Assembly (NCBI RefSeq): GCF_001667945.1
Contig: NZ_LZJK01000034.1
Location: 28,789-92,788, forward strand
DNA: 64,000 nt
Direction of reading: 5' to 3'
Source of the DNA: Mycolicibacter sinensis
GTDB lineage: Bacteria; Actinomycetota; Actinomycetes; Mycobacteriales; Mycobacteriaceae
Position numbers and translations under genes: made by a program
Notes under the pieces: generated by a model
The model's database searches: none
Seen by the model: the letters and a program-made list of their open reading frames with translations, nothing else
What the model was told of the DNA's origin: nothing
Part shown: positions 40,588 to 50,054 of the stretch, piece after piece
Layout of the letters: each line of letters starts with the position of its first letter
Position numbering within the stretch: the stretch's first letter is position 1

Positions 40588-42690
40588 TCAGGCGCTGCTG
40601 CCGGCGGCGTGCGCGGCCGCCGACTCCGACAGCGGCTCGTATCGGGCGAACCCGCGGGTGAACGAACCGGCTCCGTGCGTCAGCGAACGCAGGTCGACCG
40701 CGTAGCGGATCAGCTCGATCTGGGGCACTTCGGCTTTCACACAGGTGCGGTCGGCACCGACTTTATCGGTGCCCAGCACCCGGGCGCGACGGGCCGACAG
40801 ATCGCCCATCACCGCACCGATCAGGTCGTCGGGCACCAGCACCGTGACGTCGTCGATCGGCTCGAGCAGCCGCACCCGGCCAACGGCGGCGGCGTCGCGC
40901 AGCGCCGCCGCCCCCGCCATCTGGAACGCGAAGTCCGAGGAGTCCACACTGTGTGCCTTGCCGTCGAGCAGCGTGACCCGGATGTCGACCACGGGGTACC
41001 CCTCGCCGGACTCGCCGGTGAGCCCCCGCTGCATCTGCGCGCGGACGCCCTTCTCCACGCTGGGGATGAACTGGCGGGGGACCGCCCCGCCGACCACCCG
41101 GTCGACGAACTCGAAACCAGAGCCCTGCGCAAGCGGTTCGACCTCGATGTCGCAGACCGCGTACTGGCCGTGTCCGCCGGACTGCTTGACGTGCCGGCCG
41201 TGGCCTTTGGCCTTGGCGGCGAACGTCTCCCGCAGCGCCACGCGGAGCGCAACGGTGTCTACTGCCACTGCGTAGCGATTAGCCAGCGTGTCGAGCACCA
41301 TGCCCGAATGTGCCTCGCCCATGCACCACAGCACCGTCTGATGGGTCTCCGGATTCTGTTCGATGCGCAGTGTCGGGTCTTCGGCGCCCAGCCGCGCCAA
41401 CCCGACCGACAGCTTGTCGTCATCGGTTTTGGCCCGGGGTTGCACGGCGACGGGGAGCAGCGGATCGGGCATCGTCCACGGCTTGAGCACCAGCGGCTCC
41501 GATTTGTCCGACAGCGTGTCGCCGGTCTCGGCCCGGCTGAGCCGGCCGATGGCACAGATATCACCGGCCACCACGGTCTGCGCCGGCCGCTGCTGTTTAC
41601 CCAGCGGGAACGACAGTGTGCCGATGCGTTCGTCCTCGTCGTGGTCGACATGGGTGCTCGGCGCGCCGAAAATAGCCGAAAAGTGACCCGACACATGGAC
41701 GCTTGCATCGGGCCGGATGGTTCCGGAGAAGACCCGGACCAGGCTGATCCTGCCGACGTAGGGGTCCGACGTCGTCTTGACCACCTCCGCCAGCAGTGGC
41801 TCGGCGCAATCGCAGCGCAGACTGTGATGCGGTGCGCCCTGCGGGGTAAAGACCTCCGGCAGCGGATGTTCCAGCGGCGAGGGGAAGGCGCTGGTGGCGA
41901 CGTCCAGCAGTTCGGTCAGGCCGACCCCGGTGGTGCTGCACGCCGGGATCACCGGGAAGAAGGAGCCGCGGGCGACGGCCTTTTCCAGGTCGTCGATCAG
42001 TACTTCGCGATCGATCTGCTCACCGCTGAGGTAGCGCTCCATCAGCGACTCGTCTTCGGACTCTTCGATGATCCCCTCGATCAGGGCGCCGCGCTGCTCC
42101 GCGACCGACTCGACGTGCGCCGCGTCCGGGCTCAGCAGCCCGATCAGTGCGTCGCCGCCCGGAAGGTACAGCGGTAATACTTTGCCGCCGAAGGCGGTTT
42201 GTGCGGCGGCCAGCACCTGAGGGTAGTTCGCCCGGGCATGATCCAATTTGGTGATGACCACCGCCCGTGGCATGCCGACTTGATCGCACTCCTGCCACAG
42301 CGCTTTGGTCGGGGCATCGATTGTCTCGTTCGCGGCGATGACAAACAGGGCACAGTCCGCGGCGCGCAATCCGGCCCGCAGCTCACCGACGAAGTCGGCG
42401 TACCCGGGGGTGTCGAGCAGGTTGACCTTGATGCCGGCATGGGGCAGGGAAGCCAGCGCCAAGCCCACCGATCGCTGCTGGCGGATCTCGGCGTCGTCGT
42501 AATCACAGACCGTGGTGCCGGCTGCCACCGACCCGGGCCGCGACAGCACCCCGGCCGCGACCAGCAACGCGTCGATCAGCGTGGTCTTCCCGCCGCCGGA
42601 CGGGCCGACTACCACGACGTTACGGATGGCGGCGGGGCTGTCGGCGGGCGGCGCGGAACCATTTCCCGGCGGGGTCGTCTTGTCTGCCAT
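40588..42690 (-). CDS. fusA2: EF-G-like GTPase FusA2
   Basis: This is a 700-residue translational GTPase paralog of elongation factor G. The P-loop GPSGGGKTT is at residues 29-37, DTPGY is the G3 motif and TKLD the G4. Switch I reads QRSVGLALAS in place of the RGITI of true EF-G. Domains II to V are present. The first residues form a Pro/Ala-rich extension. FusA2 (Rv0120c in M. tuberculosis) is not the essential EF-G and its role is unclear. ATG 42690 has an AGGAGCG site; the longer frame lacks one. Confidence 0.92.
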   Translation of the reverse strand: MADKTTPPGNGSAPPADSPAAIRNVVVVGPSGGGKTTLIDALLVAAGVLSRPGSVAAGTTVCDYDDAEIRQQRSVGLALASLPHAGIKVNLLDTPGYADFVGELRAGLRAADCALFVIAANETIDAPTKALWQECDQVGMPRAVVITKLDHARANYPQVLAAAQTAFGGKVLPLYLPGGDALIGLLSPDAAHVESVAEQRGALIEGIIEESEDESLMERYLSGEQIDREVLIDDLEKAVARGSFFPVIPACSTTGVGLTELLDVATSAFPSPLEHPLPEVFTPQGAPHHSLRCDCAEPLLAEVVKTTSDPYVGRISLVRVFSGTIRPDASVHVSGHFSAIFGAPSTHVDHDEDERIGTLSFPLGKQQRPAQTVVAGDICAIGRLSRAETGDTLSDKSEPLVLKPWTMPDPLLPVAVQPRAKTDDDKLSVGLARLGAEDPTLRIEQNPETHQTVLWCMGEAHSGMVLDTLANRYAVAVDTVALRVALRETFAAKAKGHGRHVKQSGGHGQYAVCDIEVEPLAQGSGFEFVDRVVGGAVPRQFIPSVEKGVRAQMQRGLTGESGEGYPVVDIRVTLLDGKAHSVDSSDFAFQMAGAAALRDAAAVGRVRLLEPIDDVTVLVPDDLIGAVMGDLSARRARVLGTDKVGADRTCVKAEVPQIELIRYAVDLRSLTHGAGSFTRGFARYEPLSESAAAHAAGSSA

Positions 42691-42819
42691 CTGTGCCGCT
42701 CCTGGGGTCCGGCAATCGTTTGATAGCCACCCTTCCCCCAACCACCGCCCAGCACAAGGAATACGGCCAAAGCCGCCCCGATCTGCTCATCGGCGCCGCC
42801 GGGCACGCAGCGCCGGCGA

Positions 42820-43629
42820 TTACTCGCCAGATCCGGCCCGGGCCAACCGGGCCAACTCCTTGGTTGCCTCGCGCAGTTCGTCAGCGGCGCGCAGCGGCCG
42901 CCGGTAGCCGACCCGGGTGTAGGCCACGCCGCGTTCGGTGACGACCTTGAGATCCAAGCCGTAGCGATCGGCGCCGGTGCAGGTGGCCTGGGTGGTGTCC
43001 GGGTACCCGCCCAGTGTCTTCGCCATCGCCAGCAACGCCCCGGCGTGGTCGGCGTTGAGGTGGGCGATCGCACCAGCCGCGCGCGGGGCAACCGGATCCG
43101 GCTGTGCGGCAGCGTATTCCGCGCCGGTCGCCGAATCCATCCGGCCATATCCGCCGACCCAGCGCACCCGCTGCACCTGCAACACCCACAGTGAGAAGTC
43201 GCTGTAGTCGATGTAGTACTTGCCGGCCGGCACCTGCGCCAGGTAGGCGTCGCGGGCCGCGGCGTAGTCGTCGCCGACGGGCTGCTGAACCACCCCCGCC
43301 AGCGTGACGCGCCCGCCGGCGAGCGGGTCGGAGTGTGCGCCCGGCTCCACCACCGCGAGGCTGGCCCGCGGATCGCGGGCCAGGTTGCGGCCGTGTTCGG
43401 CCAGCTGCGATACGCAGAGCACCGGCGCACCGCCCAGCAGCCCGTAGGTGACCAGCGAGGCCCACGGGTCACCGTCCGCGGTCAGGGTCGCCAGCGTGGC
43501 GGCGTTGGTGGCGGCGGTGATCGTGCGGGCTTCTTCGGCCGCCGACGGCCGGGCGTCGTTCGCCAGCGGAGTCAGCGCCGGCGGCACCGAGGGCGCGTCG
43601 CCCGGGTCGCCGTGATCCCGGTTGGCCAT
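42820..43629 (-). CDS. PNPOx-fold/DUF2470 protein (HugZ-like)
   Basis: This is a 269-residue protein with an N-terminal split-barrel flavin-fold domain (ATLATLTADGDPWASLVTYG, VLCVSQLAEHGRNLARDPRASL) and a C-terminal DUF2470 domain (AIAHLNADHAGALLAMAK, GLDLKV). The architecture is that of HugZ-type heme oxygenases and related heme- or flavin-binding proteins. Catalysis is unproven. It lies 26 bases before the end of the F420-type gene on the same strand. Confidence 0.82.
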   Translation of the reverse strand: MANRDHGDPGDAPSVPPALTPLANDARPSAAEEARTITAATNAATLATLTADGDPWASLVTYGLLGGAPVLCVSQLAEHGRNLARDPRASLAVVEPGAHSDPLAGGRVTLAGVVQQPVGDDYAAARDAYLAQVPAGKYYIDYSDFSLWVLQVQRVRWVGGYGRMDSATGAEYAAAQPDPVAPRAAGAIAHLNADHAGALLAMAKTLGGYPDTTQATCTGADRYGLDLKVVTERGVAYTRVGYRRPLRAADELREATKELARLARAGSGE

Positions 43630-43655
43630 GCCGGCACACTACCCGGCCGTGCTGA

Positions 43656-44063
43656 TCAGGCCCGCCATGCCGTCCAGTGTTCGACGGTAATCGCGATCAC
43701 CGGCCCGACCAATGCAACCGACCGGTACTGCGGATACTTCGCTCGCAGGGCCGCATAGCCGGTATGCAAGGCGGCGCCGTCGCGGTGGACGGTCGCCGTC
43801 CCGTCGGCGCGCACCCACCACAGCTGCGACCAGTCGTCGTCGTACCGATCCACCAACACGCTGACCCGCGGGTTGGCTTCGATGTTGGTCAGGCGGCGCA
43901 GCCGCCGCGTGGTCTTGGCTTTGGCATCCACCGCGGTGTAGATCACATCGTCGGCCAGGGTGAAAACTATCGGCACCAGGTGCGGCCCGCCGTCGGGCGC
44001 CATGGTCGCCAGCCGGGCCACGCGGGCCCCGGCAAAGCGGGTTTGCGGGTCGAGGCCGCCCAT
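43656..44063 (-). CDS. F420-dependent PPOX-fold (FDOR-B) protein, Rv0121c-like
   Basis: This is a 135-residue split-barrel protein with ARVARLATMAPDGGPHLVPIVFTL, the F420-type TRRLRRLTNIEANPRVSVLVDRYDDDW loop and WWVRADGTATV. The pattern fits the TIGR03668/FDOR-B group that binds F420 and includes Rv0121c. Its substrate is unknown. The gap to pepA on the other strand is 129 bases and carries an inverted repeat. Confidence 0.84.
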   Translation of the reverse strand: MGGLDPQTRFAGARVARLATMAPDGGPHLVPIVFTLADDVIYTAVDAKAKTTRRLRRLTNIEANPRVSVLVDRYDDDWSQLWWVRADGTATVHRDGAALHTGYAALRAKYPQYRSVALVGPVIAITVEHWTAWRA

Positions 44064-44080
44064 CCGGCCAGCCTAGCCAG

Positions 44081-44160
44081 CCGCCAATACCGGTGGTTCC
44101 GGTAAGCTTTCTGTGTTTGTTTCGCTAACCCACCGTGAGCGGCGCGCAGGGTATTGGCGG
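44081..44160. repeat. Distant inverted repeat in the pepA upstream region
   Basis: CCGCCAATACC (44081-44091) is the exact reverse complement of GGTATTGGCGG (44150-44160). A second pair, CGGTGG (44091-44096) and CCACCG (44130-44135), is nested. This could be a DNA-loop operator or a structured 5' region in front of pepA. Confidence 0.45.
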
Positions 44161-44192
44161 GGCGCCTGACCTTGACCTCAGGAGGTAACCCA

Positions 44193-45239
44193 ATGAGCGG
44201 ATCGCATCGCCCTAGCCGGTGGTGGCTGCTCAGCGTGTCAGCGGTAGTGGCCGGTCTTGGGCTGGCCACGGCGCCGGTTCAGGCGGCGCCGACGCTGCCC
44301 AAGCCGCCGCTCGACCCTTCGGCGATGGTCGCTCAGGTGGGCCCGGCGGTGGTCAACATCGACACGCAGATGGGTTACCAGAGTGCGGTCGGCGCCGGAA
44401 CCGGCATCGTCTTGGATCCGAACGGCATCGTGCTGACCAACAACCACGTCATCGCCGGCGCAACCGGGCTGACCGCGGTGTCGGTCGGCAACGGCCAGAG
44501 CTACGAGGTCGACGTGCTCGGCTTCGACCGCAGCCACGACGTGGCGGTGCTGCAGCTGCGCGGCGCCGCCGGCCTGCCGGCCGCCAACATCGGCGACTCG
44601 TCGCGGGTCGCCGTCGGGGACCCGGTGGTCGCGATGGGCAACGCCGGCGGGCAGGGCGGTACGCCCAGTGCGGTGCCCGGCAATGTCATCGGCCTGAACC
44701 AGACGGTCTCGGCCGCCGATGAGCTGACCGGCAGCACCGAGACGCTGACCAACATGATCAAGGCCGACACCGCGATCCGCCCCGGTGACTCGGGCGGTCC
44801 GATGGTCAACGCGGCCGGCCAGGTGATCGGGATGAACACCGCGGCGTCGGACAACTACAAGTTCGCCCAGCCCGGCGGCGAAGGCTACGCGATCCCGATC
44901 AACCAGGCGATGGCCATTGCCAACCAGATCCGGGCCGGTGTCTCGTCGCCCACCGTGCACATCGGCGAGACGGCGTTCATGGGTGTCGGCGTGGTGGACA
45001 ACAACGGCGGCGGGGCACGCGTCGCCCAGGTGCTCGACGGCACCCCCGCCGCTGCGAGCGGCATCGCCCGCGACGACATCATCACCTCGGTCAACGGCCG
45101 GCCGGTGAACTCGGCCACCGATCTGACCGACGTGCTCGACCAGCGCCACCCGGGCGACACCGTCACGCTGACGTGGCGCAGCCCGATGGGCGGCGACCAC
45201 AGCGCCGATATCACCCTGGTTCCGGGCCCGGTCGGCTGA
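44193..45239 (+). CDS. pepA: Secreted trypsin-like/HtrA serine protease PepA (Mtb32A-like)
   Basis: This is a 348-residue exported protease. The signal peptide covers residues 1-31 (LSVSAVVAGLGLATAPVQA). The catalytic triad is His85 (NNHVIAG), Asp116 (RSHDVAVL) and Ser200 (GDSGGP), followed by a PDZ domain from about residue 250 (ARVAQVLDGTPAAASGIARDD). ATG 44193 follows an AGGAGGT site. It matches Rv0125, the Mtb32A antigen, in architecture and neighbourhood. All catalytic residues are intact. Confidence 0.94.
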   Translation: MSGSHRPSRWWLLSVSAVVAGLGLATAPVQAAPTLPKPPLDPSAMVAQVGPAVVNIDTQMGYQSAVGAGTGIVLDPNGIVLTNNHVIAGATGLTAVSVGNGQSYEVDVLGFDRSHDVAVLQLRGAAGLPAANIGDSSRVAVGDPVVAMGNAGGQGGTPSAVPGNVIGLNQTVSAADELTGSTETLTNMIKADTAIRPGDSGGPMVNAAGQVIGMNTAASDNYKFAQPGGEGYAIPINQAMAIANQIRAGVSSPTVHIGETAFMGVGVVDNNGGGARVAQVLDGTPAAASGIARDDIITSVNGRPVNSATDLTDVLDQRHPGDTVTLTWRSPMGGDHSADITLVPGPVG

Positions 45240-45275
45240 GGCCAAGCCCGCAGAGCCGATCAGTACCAGGCGCAC

Positions 45276-45956
45276 GTGATACGCCAGCACTACGACAGCG
45301 AAACCAAGCTGTCCTGGGCGCTTGCCGGGCTTGCCGGAGTGCTGGCAGCCACTGCATACACCCATTCGGAGGGCTACTTCGTCACGTTCATGACCGGCAA
45401 TGCCGGACGTGCGGTGCTCGGGGTGTTCGACGGTAACGAGTGGCTGTCGATCTCGGCCGCGGCCCTGTTGTTCTCCTTTCTGGCCGGAGTGGTGACCGCA
45501 TCGATCTGCCGACGTCGCGTCTGGCCTCAGCATCCGCACGGTGCGCTGCTGCTGACCGCAACCGCGCTGCTGACGGCGACCCTGGTCGACTGGATCCTGG
45601 AGGGCGGTCCGACGCTGCCGCTGCCGCTGCTGCCGATCCTGCTGGTCGCATTCGGAGTCGGCGCGCTGAACACCACCTTCGTGCGCGACGGCGAAGTGTC
45701 GATTCCCTTGAGTTACGTCACCGGCACGGTGGTGAAACTGGGGCAGGGCATCGAACGCCACCTCAGCGGCGGAACCGTCCACGACTGGCTCGGGCACTTC
45801 ATGCTCTTCGTCGGCTACACCTCGGGCGCGGCCATCGGCGGCTGCATCAGCCTGGTCGCCGGCGGCACCTGGATGCTGGGCATCGCCACGGTCGTCTGCG
45901 TGCTGGCCATCTGGTTCACCCACCGCTACGTCGACCGCCGCGACGTGTGGCGGTAG
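45276..45956 (+). CDS. DUF1275 (YoaK-type) membrane protein
   Basis: This is a 226-residue protein with six membrane helices and the DUF1275 landmarks: THSEGYFVTFMTGNAGRAVLG, ILLVAFGVGALNTTFVRDGEVSIPLSYVTGTVVKLGQGI and a C-terminal helix ending FTHRYVDRR. The function is not established. GTG 45276 is the first good start. It converges with fbpC across a strong hairpin. Confidence 0.88.
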   Translation: MIRQHYDSETKLSWALAGLAGVLAATAYTHSEGYFVTFMTGNAGRAVLGVFDGNEWLSISAAALLFSFLAGVVTASICRRRVWPQHPHGALLLTATALLTATLVDWILEGGPTLPLPLLPILLVAFGVGALNTTFVRDGEVSIPLSYVTGTVVKLGQGIERHLSGGTVHDWLGHFMLFVGYTSGAAIGGCISLVAGGTWMLGIATVVCVLAIWFTHRYVDRRDVWR

Positions 45957-45969
45957 TGCCGGCCCAAAC

Positions 45970-46030
45970 GCCGAGACCGACGTTTTGCAGGCCCGCTCTC
46001 GGGTTTCTTCTGCAAAACGTCGGTCTCGGC
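45970..46030. terminator. 21-base perfect inverted repeat between convergent genes
   Basis: The arm at 45970-45990 (containing GAGACCGACGTTTTGCAG) is the exact reverse complement of the arm at 46010-46030, with a 19-base loop. It starts 14 bases after the DUF1275 stop and ends 9 bases before the fbpC stop. A hairpin of this size between convergent genes is a good bidirectional terminator candidate. Confidence 0.7.
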
Positions 46031-46039
46031 TGAGGGGGA

Positions 46040-47062
<1,023 letters not shown>

Positions 47063-47234
47063 CTAGCCCTTCTGCACGGAGTCAAACACGGTGGCGGCCC
47101 GTGACCCGTTCGCCGCCACGGGTTTTCATATCGCGGTTCGGCAACGATTGAGATTCGGCACGGACTCGCACCCCGCGGAGCCGCCATCTGCGTGGGCATA
47201 TAGTCGACGTAATCATCGACACAAGGAGCAGGTC

Positions 47235-48437
47235 ATGCAGCCCACTGCCGCGCGACCGCTGGCCGGAGTGCGCATCATCGAGATCGCCAGCTTCGTCGCG
47301 GTGCCGCTCGCCGGCATGACACTGGCACAGCTGGGCGCCGACGTGGTGCGGGTCGACCCGATCGGAGGGGCGGCCGACTACCGCCGCTGGCCGGTCACCG
47401 ACGACGGTACGTCCCTCTACTGGACCGGGCTCAACAAGGGTAAGCGTTCGGTGGTCGCCGACCTGCGCGCGCCGGAAGGGCAGCGTCTGGTGCAGCGCCT
47501 GATCACCGAAAGCGGTGTGGTGCTGACGAATATGACTGGCCGGCAATGGCTTTCCTTCGACACGTTGGTGATGCAACGCCCCGATCTGATTCACCTCGAG
47601 GTGCTCGGACGTGCCGACGGCTCAACCGCCGTCGATTACACGGTGAATGCGGGTGTCGGCTTTCCGCTGGTGACCGGTCCGGCGGCATACGGTGCGCCGA
47701 TCAACCACGTCCTGCCGGCCTGGGATATCGCCTGCGGGCTGCACGGTGCACTGGCGGTGGTCGCCGCGCTGCACCGCCGGGACCGCACCGGCGAGCCGTG
47801 CCGGATCCGGCTGGCGCTCGAAGACGTCGCGTTGGGCACCGCCAGTGCGCTGGGTTTCCTCACCGAGGCGATGGTCAACGGCACCCGGCGTGAACGCATC
47901 GGCAACGCGCTCTACGGTCAGTACGGCCAGACCTTCACCGGCAGTGACGGGGTCTCCTTCATGGTCGTCACGCTCACCGACCGGCACTTCCGTGACCTGA
48001 CGGAATTGACCGGAACAACGAAAGTCATTGCCGCCCTGGCCCAGGCACGCGATATCGACTTCACCGATGAGGGCCAGCGCTACCGTCACCGCGACGTGCT
48101 CACCGGCCTGTTCGACGGCTGGTTCGCCGAGCGGACCGGCGCGCAGATCGAAGCAGCGCTGGCCGGCACATCGCTGCTGTGGGACCGCTACCGCAGCTTC
48201 GCTGAGGTGGCCGCCGATGAGCGCCTGCGCGACAACCCGATGTTCACCGCGCTGCATCAGCCCCGGGTCGGGGAGTACCTGGCGGCCGGGCTGCCGGCGT
48301 CCCTGGACGGCACCCACCCGCCCGCGGTCGCCGCGCCCAGCCTGGGCGCCCATACCGGCCAGGTGCTGGCCGCGCTGGGAATGACACCCGACGATATCGA
48401 CCTACTGCGCCAAAGCGGCACGGTGGCAACCGATTAG
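47235..48437 (+). CDS. CaiB/BaiF family III CoA-transferase
   Basis: This is a 400-residue CoA-transferase. The N-terminal block is LAGVRIIEIASFVAVPLAGMTLAQLGADVVRVD, GKRSVVADL follows, and Asp164 in PAWDIACG is the candidate catalytic aspartate. ATG 47235 was chosen because of the AAGGAG site 8 bases upstream and because the conserved start begins there. It moves CoA between carboxylates; the substrate is unknown. It is 18 bases before htdZ, and a joint acyl-CoA pathway is likely. Confidence 0.9.
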   Translation: MQPTAARPLAGVRIIEIASFVAVPLAGMTLAQLGADVVRVDPIGGAADYRRWPVTDDGTSLYWTGLNKGKRSVVADLRAPEGQRLVQRLITESGVVLTNMTGRQWLSFDTLVMQRPDLIHLEVLGRADGSTAVDYTVNAGVGFPLVTGPAAYGAPINHVLPAWDIACGLHGALAVVAALHRRDRTGEPCRIRLALEDVALGTASALGFLTEAMVNGTRRERIGNALYGQYGQTFTGSDGVSFMVVTLTDRHFRDLTELTGTTKVIAALAQARDIDFTDEGQRYRHRDVLTGLFDGWFAERTGAQIEAALAGTSLLWDRYRSFAEVAADERLRDNPMFTALHQPRVGEYLAAGLPASLDGTHPPAVAAPSLGAHTGQVLAALGMTPDDIDLLRQSGTVATD

Positions 48438-48455
48438 ACAAAGGAGGCAAGGCCA

Positions 48456-48911
48456 ATGCGGACTTTTCAATCGATCGAGGAACTCGCGGCATGCCAGGGC
48501 GAGCCGATCGGCCACAGCGACTGGGTGACCGTCACCCAGGACGCCGTCAACCTGTTCGCCGACGCGACCGGTGACCATCAGTGGATCCACGTCGACCCGG
48601 AGCGGGCCGCCGGCGGGCCGTTTGGAACCACGATCGCCCACGGGTATCTGACGCTGGCCATGCTGCCGCAGCTGATGCACCAGATCTACCGGCTCGAAGG
48701 CGTCAAACTGGCGATCAACTACGGATTGAACAAGGTGCGCTTCCCGGCTCCGGTGCCGGTCGGCTCCAAGATCCGGGCGGAGACCTCCGTCGTCGAGGTG
48801 ACCGACGCCGGCGGTGGCGCCCATCAGGTGACCTTGTCGACCACGGTGTCCATCGATGGCAGCGCCAAGCCGGCCTGCGTCGCCGAGAGTGTCGTACGTT
48901 ACATGCTCTGA
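48456..48911 (+). CDS. htdZ: MaoC-like (R)-specific enoyl hydratase (HtdZ/Rv0130-like)
   Basis: This is a 151-residue single hot-dog domain. The hydratase 2 motif is FADATGDHQWIHVDPERAAGG with the catalytic Asp40 and His45, followed by FGTTIAHGYLTLAMLP. It hydrates or dehydrates (R)-3-hydroxyacyl thioesters. Its length equals that of the M. tuberculosis Rv0130 protein, and its place next to fbpC agrees. It is co-transcribed with the CoA-transferase. The 3' end overlaps the convergent MinD-like gene by 13 bases. Confidence 0.92.
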   Translation: MRTFQSIEELAACQGEPIGHSDWVTVTQDAVNLFADATGDHQWIHVDPERAAGGPFGTTIAHGYLTLAMLPQLMHQIYRLEGVKLAINYGLNKVRFPAPVPVGSKIRAETSVVEVTDAGGGAHQVTLSTTVSIDGSAKPACVAESVVRYML

Positions 48912-49951
48912 CTCGGGCCGCTCTTGGCTTCCCGGCCGCCGGGGCGCGCAGAGAAGTGCCGCGCGATGATCGCCGCGATCTGCAGGAAGCGTCGGCGGGT
49001 GTCCGGCGCCATCTCGCTGACCACGTCAATCACCCCGCCCGGCCGCAGGTGCGGATCGAACGGCACCTCGACCACCGCCTGCCCGTGCTGCAGGAACTGC
49101 GCGGTGAGCGCGGAGCGGGTGCGTTTGTCGGCGTGGCCGTCGGAGTCGTTGAGCACCACCACGCTGCGCTGCAGCAGACCGCCCTGGCCGCGGTCGGCTA
49201 GCCATTCCATGGTCTTGGCGGCCGCGCCCGCCCCGTCCGCCCACGGCGACGAGACCACGATCAATGCGTCCAGGTCGCGCAGCGCCTCCTGGGTGACCGC
49301 TGAGTCCATCGTGGAACCGCAGTCGATGATCGAGATGGTGAAGTGCCGGTCCAGGCGCAGCGCCGCCTCCCGGTACAGCGCCGCGTCGAGGACCCGGCGC
49401 CGCCCCGCGGCCGGCTCGCCGACCAGCACGTACAGCCCCGCGGCGTTGGCGCCCACCCGGCTGCTGATGTCGGCGAACGACTGCATGCTGGTATCGGCTG
49501 CCAGGTCCCAGTAGGAGCTGGTGGCGCGCGGGTCGATACGGCTGCCGAGCCGGCCGAAGGCGGTGTCGGCATCGACGGCCACCACGTGGTCGGCGCGGCG
49601 CAGCGCGGCGAATATCGAACCGACGCTGGCCGCCACCGTCGTCTTGCCCACGCCGCCTTTGCCCAGGACGCCGACCTTGTAACTGCCGTTGGGCATGGAT
49701 CGGATGGCCGCCTCGTAGGCGGCCTCCTCGCGCTCGGCCGCCGACGGGCCCAGATTGACCAGCCCCAGCGTCGCCGCCAACACCACGCGCCGCCAGCCGC
49801 GGGTCGGGCGTGGCCGAGGCGCGGGACCGGGATACGGATGGGGCGCCTGCCCGGCCGGTTGCTGCTGTAGGGGCTGGCCCCAGGGCTGTTGTTGCGGCGG
49901 GACGCTGCCAGGCATGAAGTTGCCCCGCAAGAAGTCGTCGTCGGCGTTCAT
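48899..49951 (-). CDS. MinD/ParA-family ATPase with Pro/Gln-rich N-terminus (EspI-like)
   Basis: This is a 350-residue protein. Residues 1-50 are Pro/Gln-rich (PPQQQPWGQPLQQQ). A SIMIBI-type P-loop with the deviant Walker A GKGGVGKTT (residues 97-105) follows, then VVAVDADTAFG and IIDCGST. The layout resembles EspI of ESX-1 and other mycobacterial MinD-like proteins near type VII loci, but no esx genes are adjacent. ATG 49951 has a GAGGAG site. It sits at the junction of the Rv0130-like and Rv3859c-like blocks. The partner is unknown. Confidence 0.85.
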   Translation of the reverse strand: MNADDDFLRGNFMPGSVPPQQQPWGQPLQQQPAGQAPHPYPGPAPRPRPTRGWRRVVLAATLGLVNLGPSAAEREEAAYEAAIRSMPNGSYKVGVLGKGGVGKTTVAASVGSIFAALRRADHVVAVDADTAFGRLGSRIDPRATSSYWDLAADTSMQSFADISSRVGANAAGLYVLVGEPAAGRRRVLDAALYREAALRLDRHFTISIIDCGSTMDSAVTQEALRDLDALIVVSSPWADGAGAAAKTMEWLADRGQGGLLQRSVVVLNDSDGHADKRTRSALTAQFLQHGQAVVEVPFDPHLRPGGVIDVVSEMAPDTRRRFLQIAAIIARHFSARPGGREAKSGPSQSM

Positions 49952-50054
49952 AGGCTCCTCGAGGCATCCGGCAGCGGCATGGTCAGGTGGCCCAACAATC
50001 CTGCAGCTTAATCGCGCAGGCGCCGATAGCGCGTCCGCCCCGGGTCCGCAGTCC

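Noticed and set aside
40348..42177. Plus-strand frame of about 600 codons opposite fusA2
   Set aside because: It is a composition shadow of fusA2 and the DUF2231 gene.
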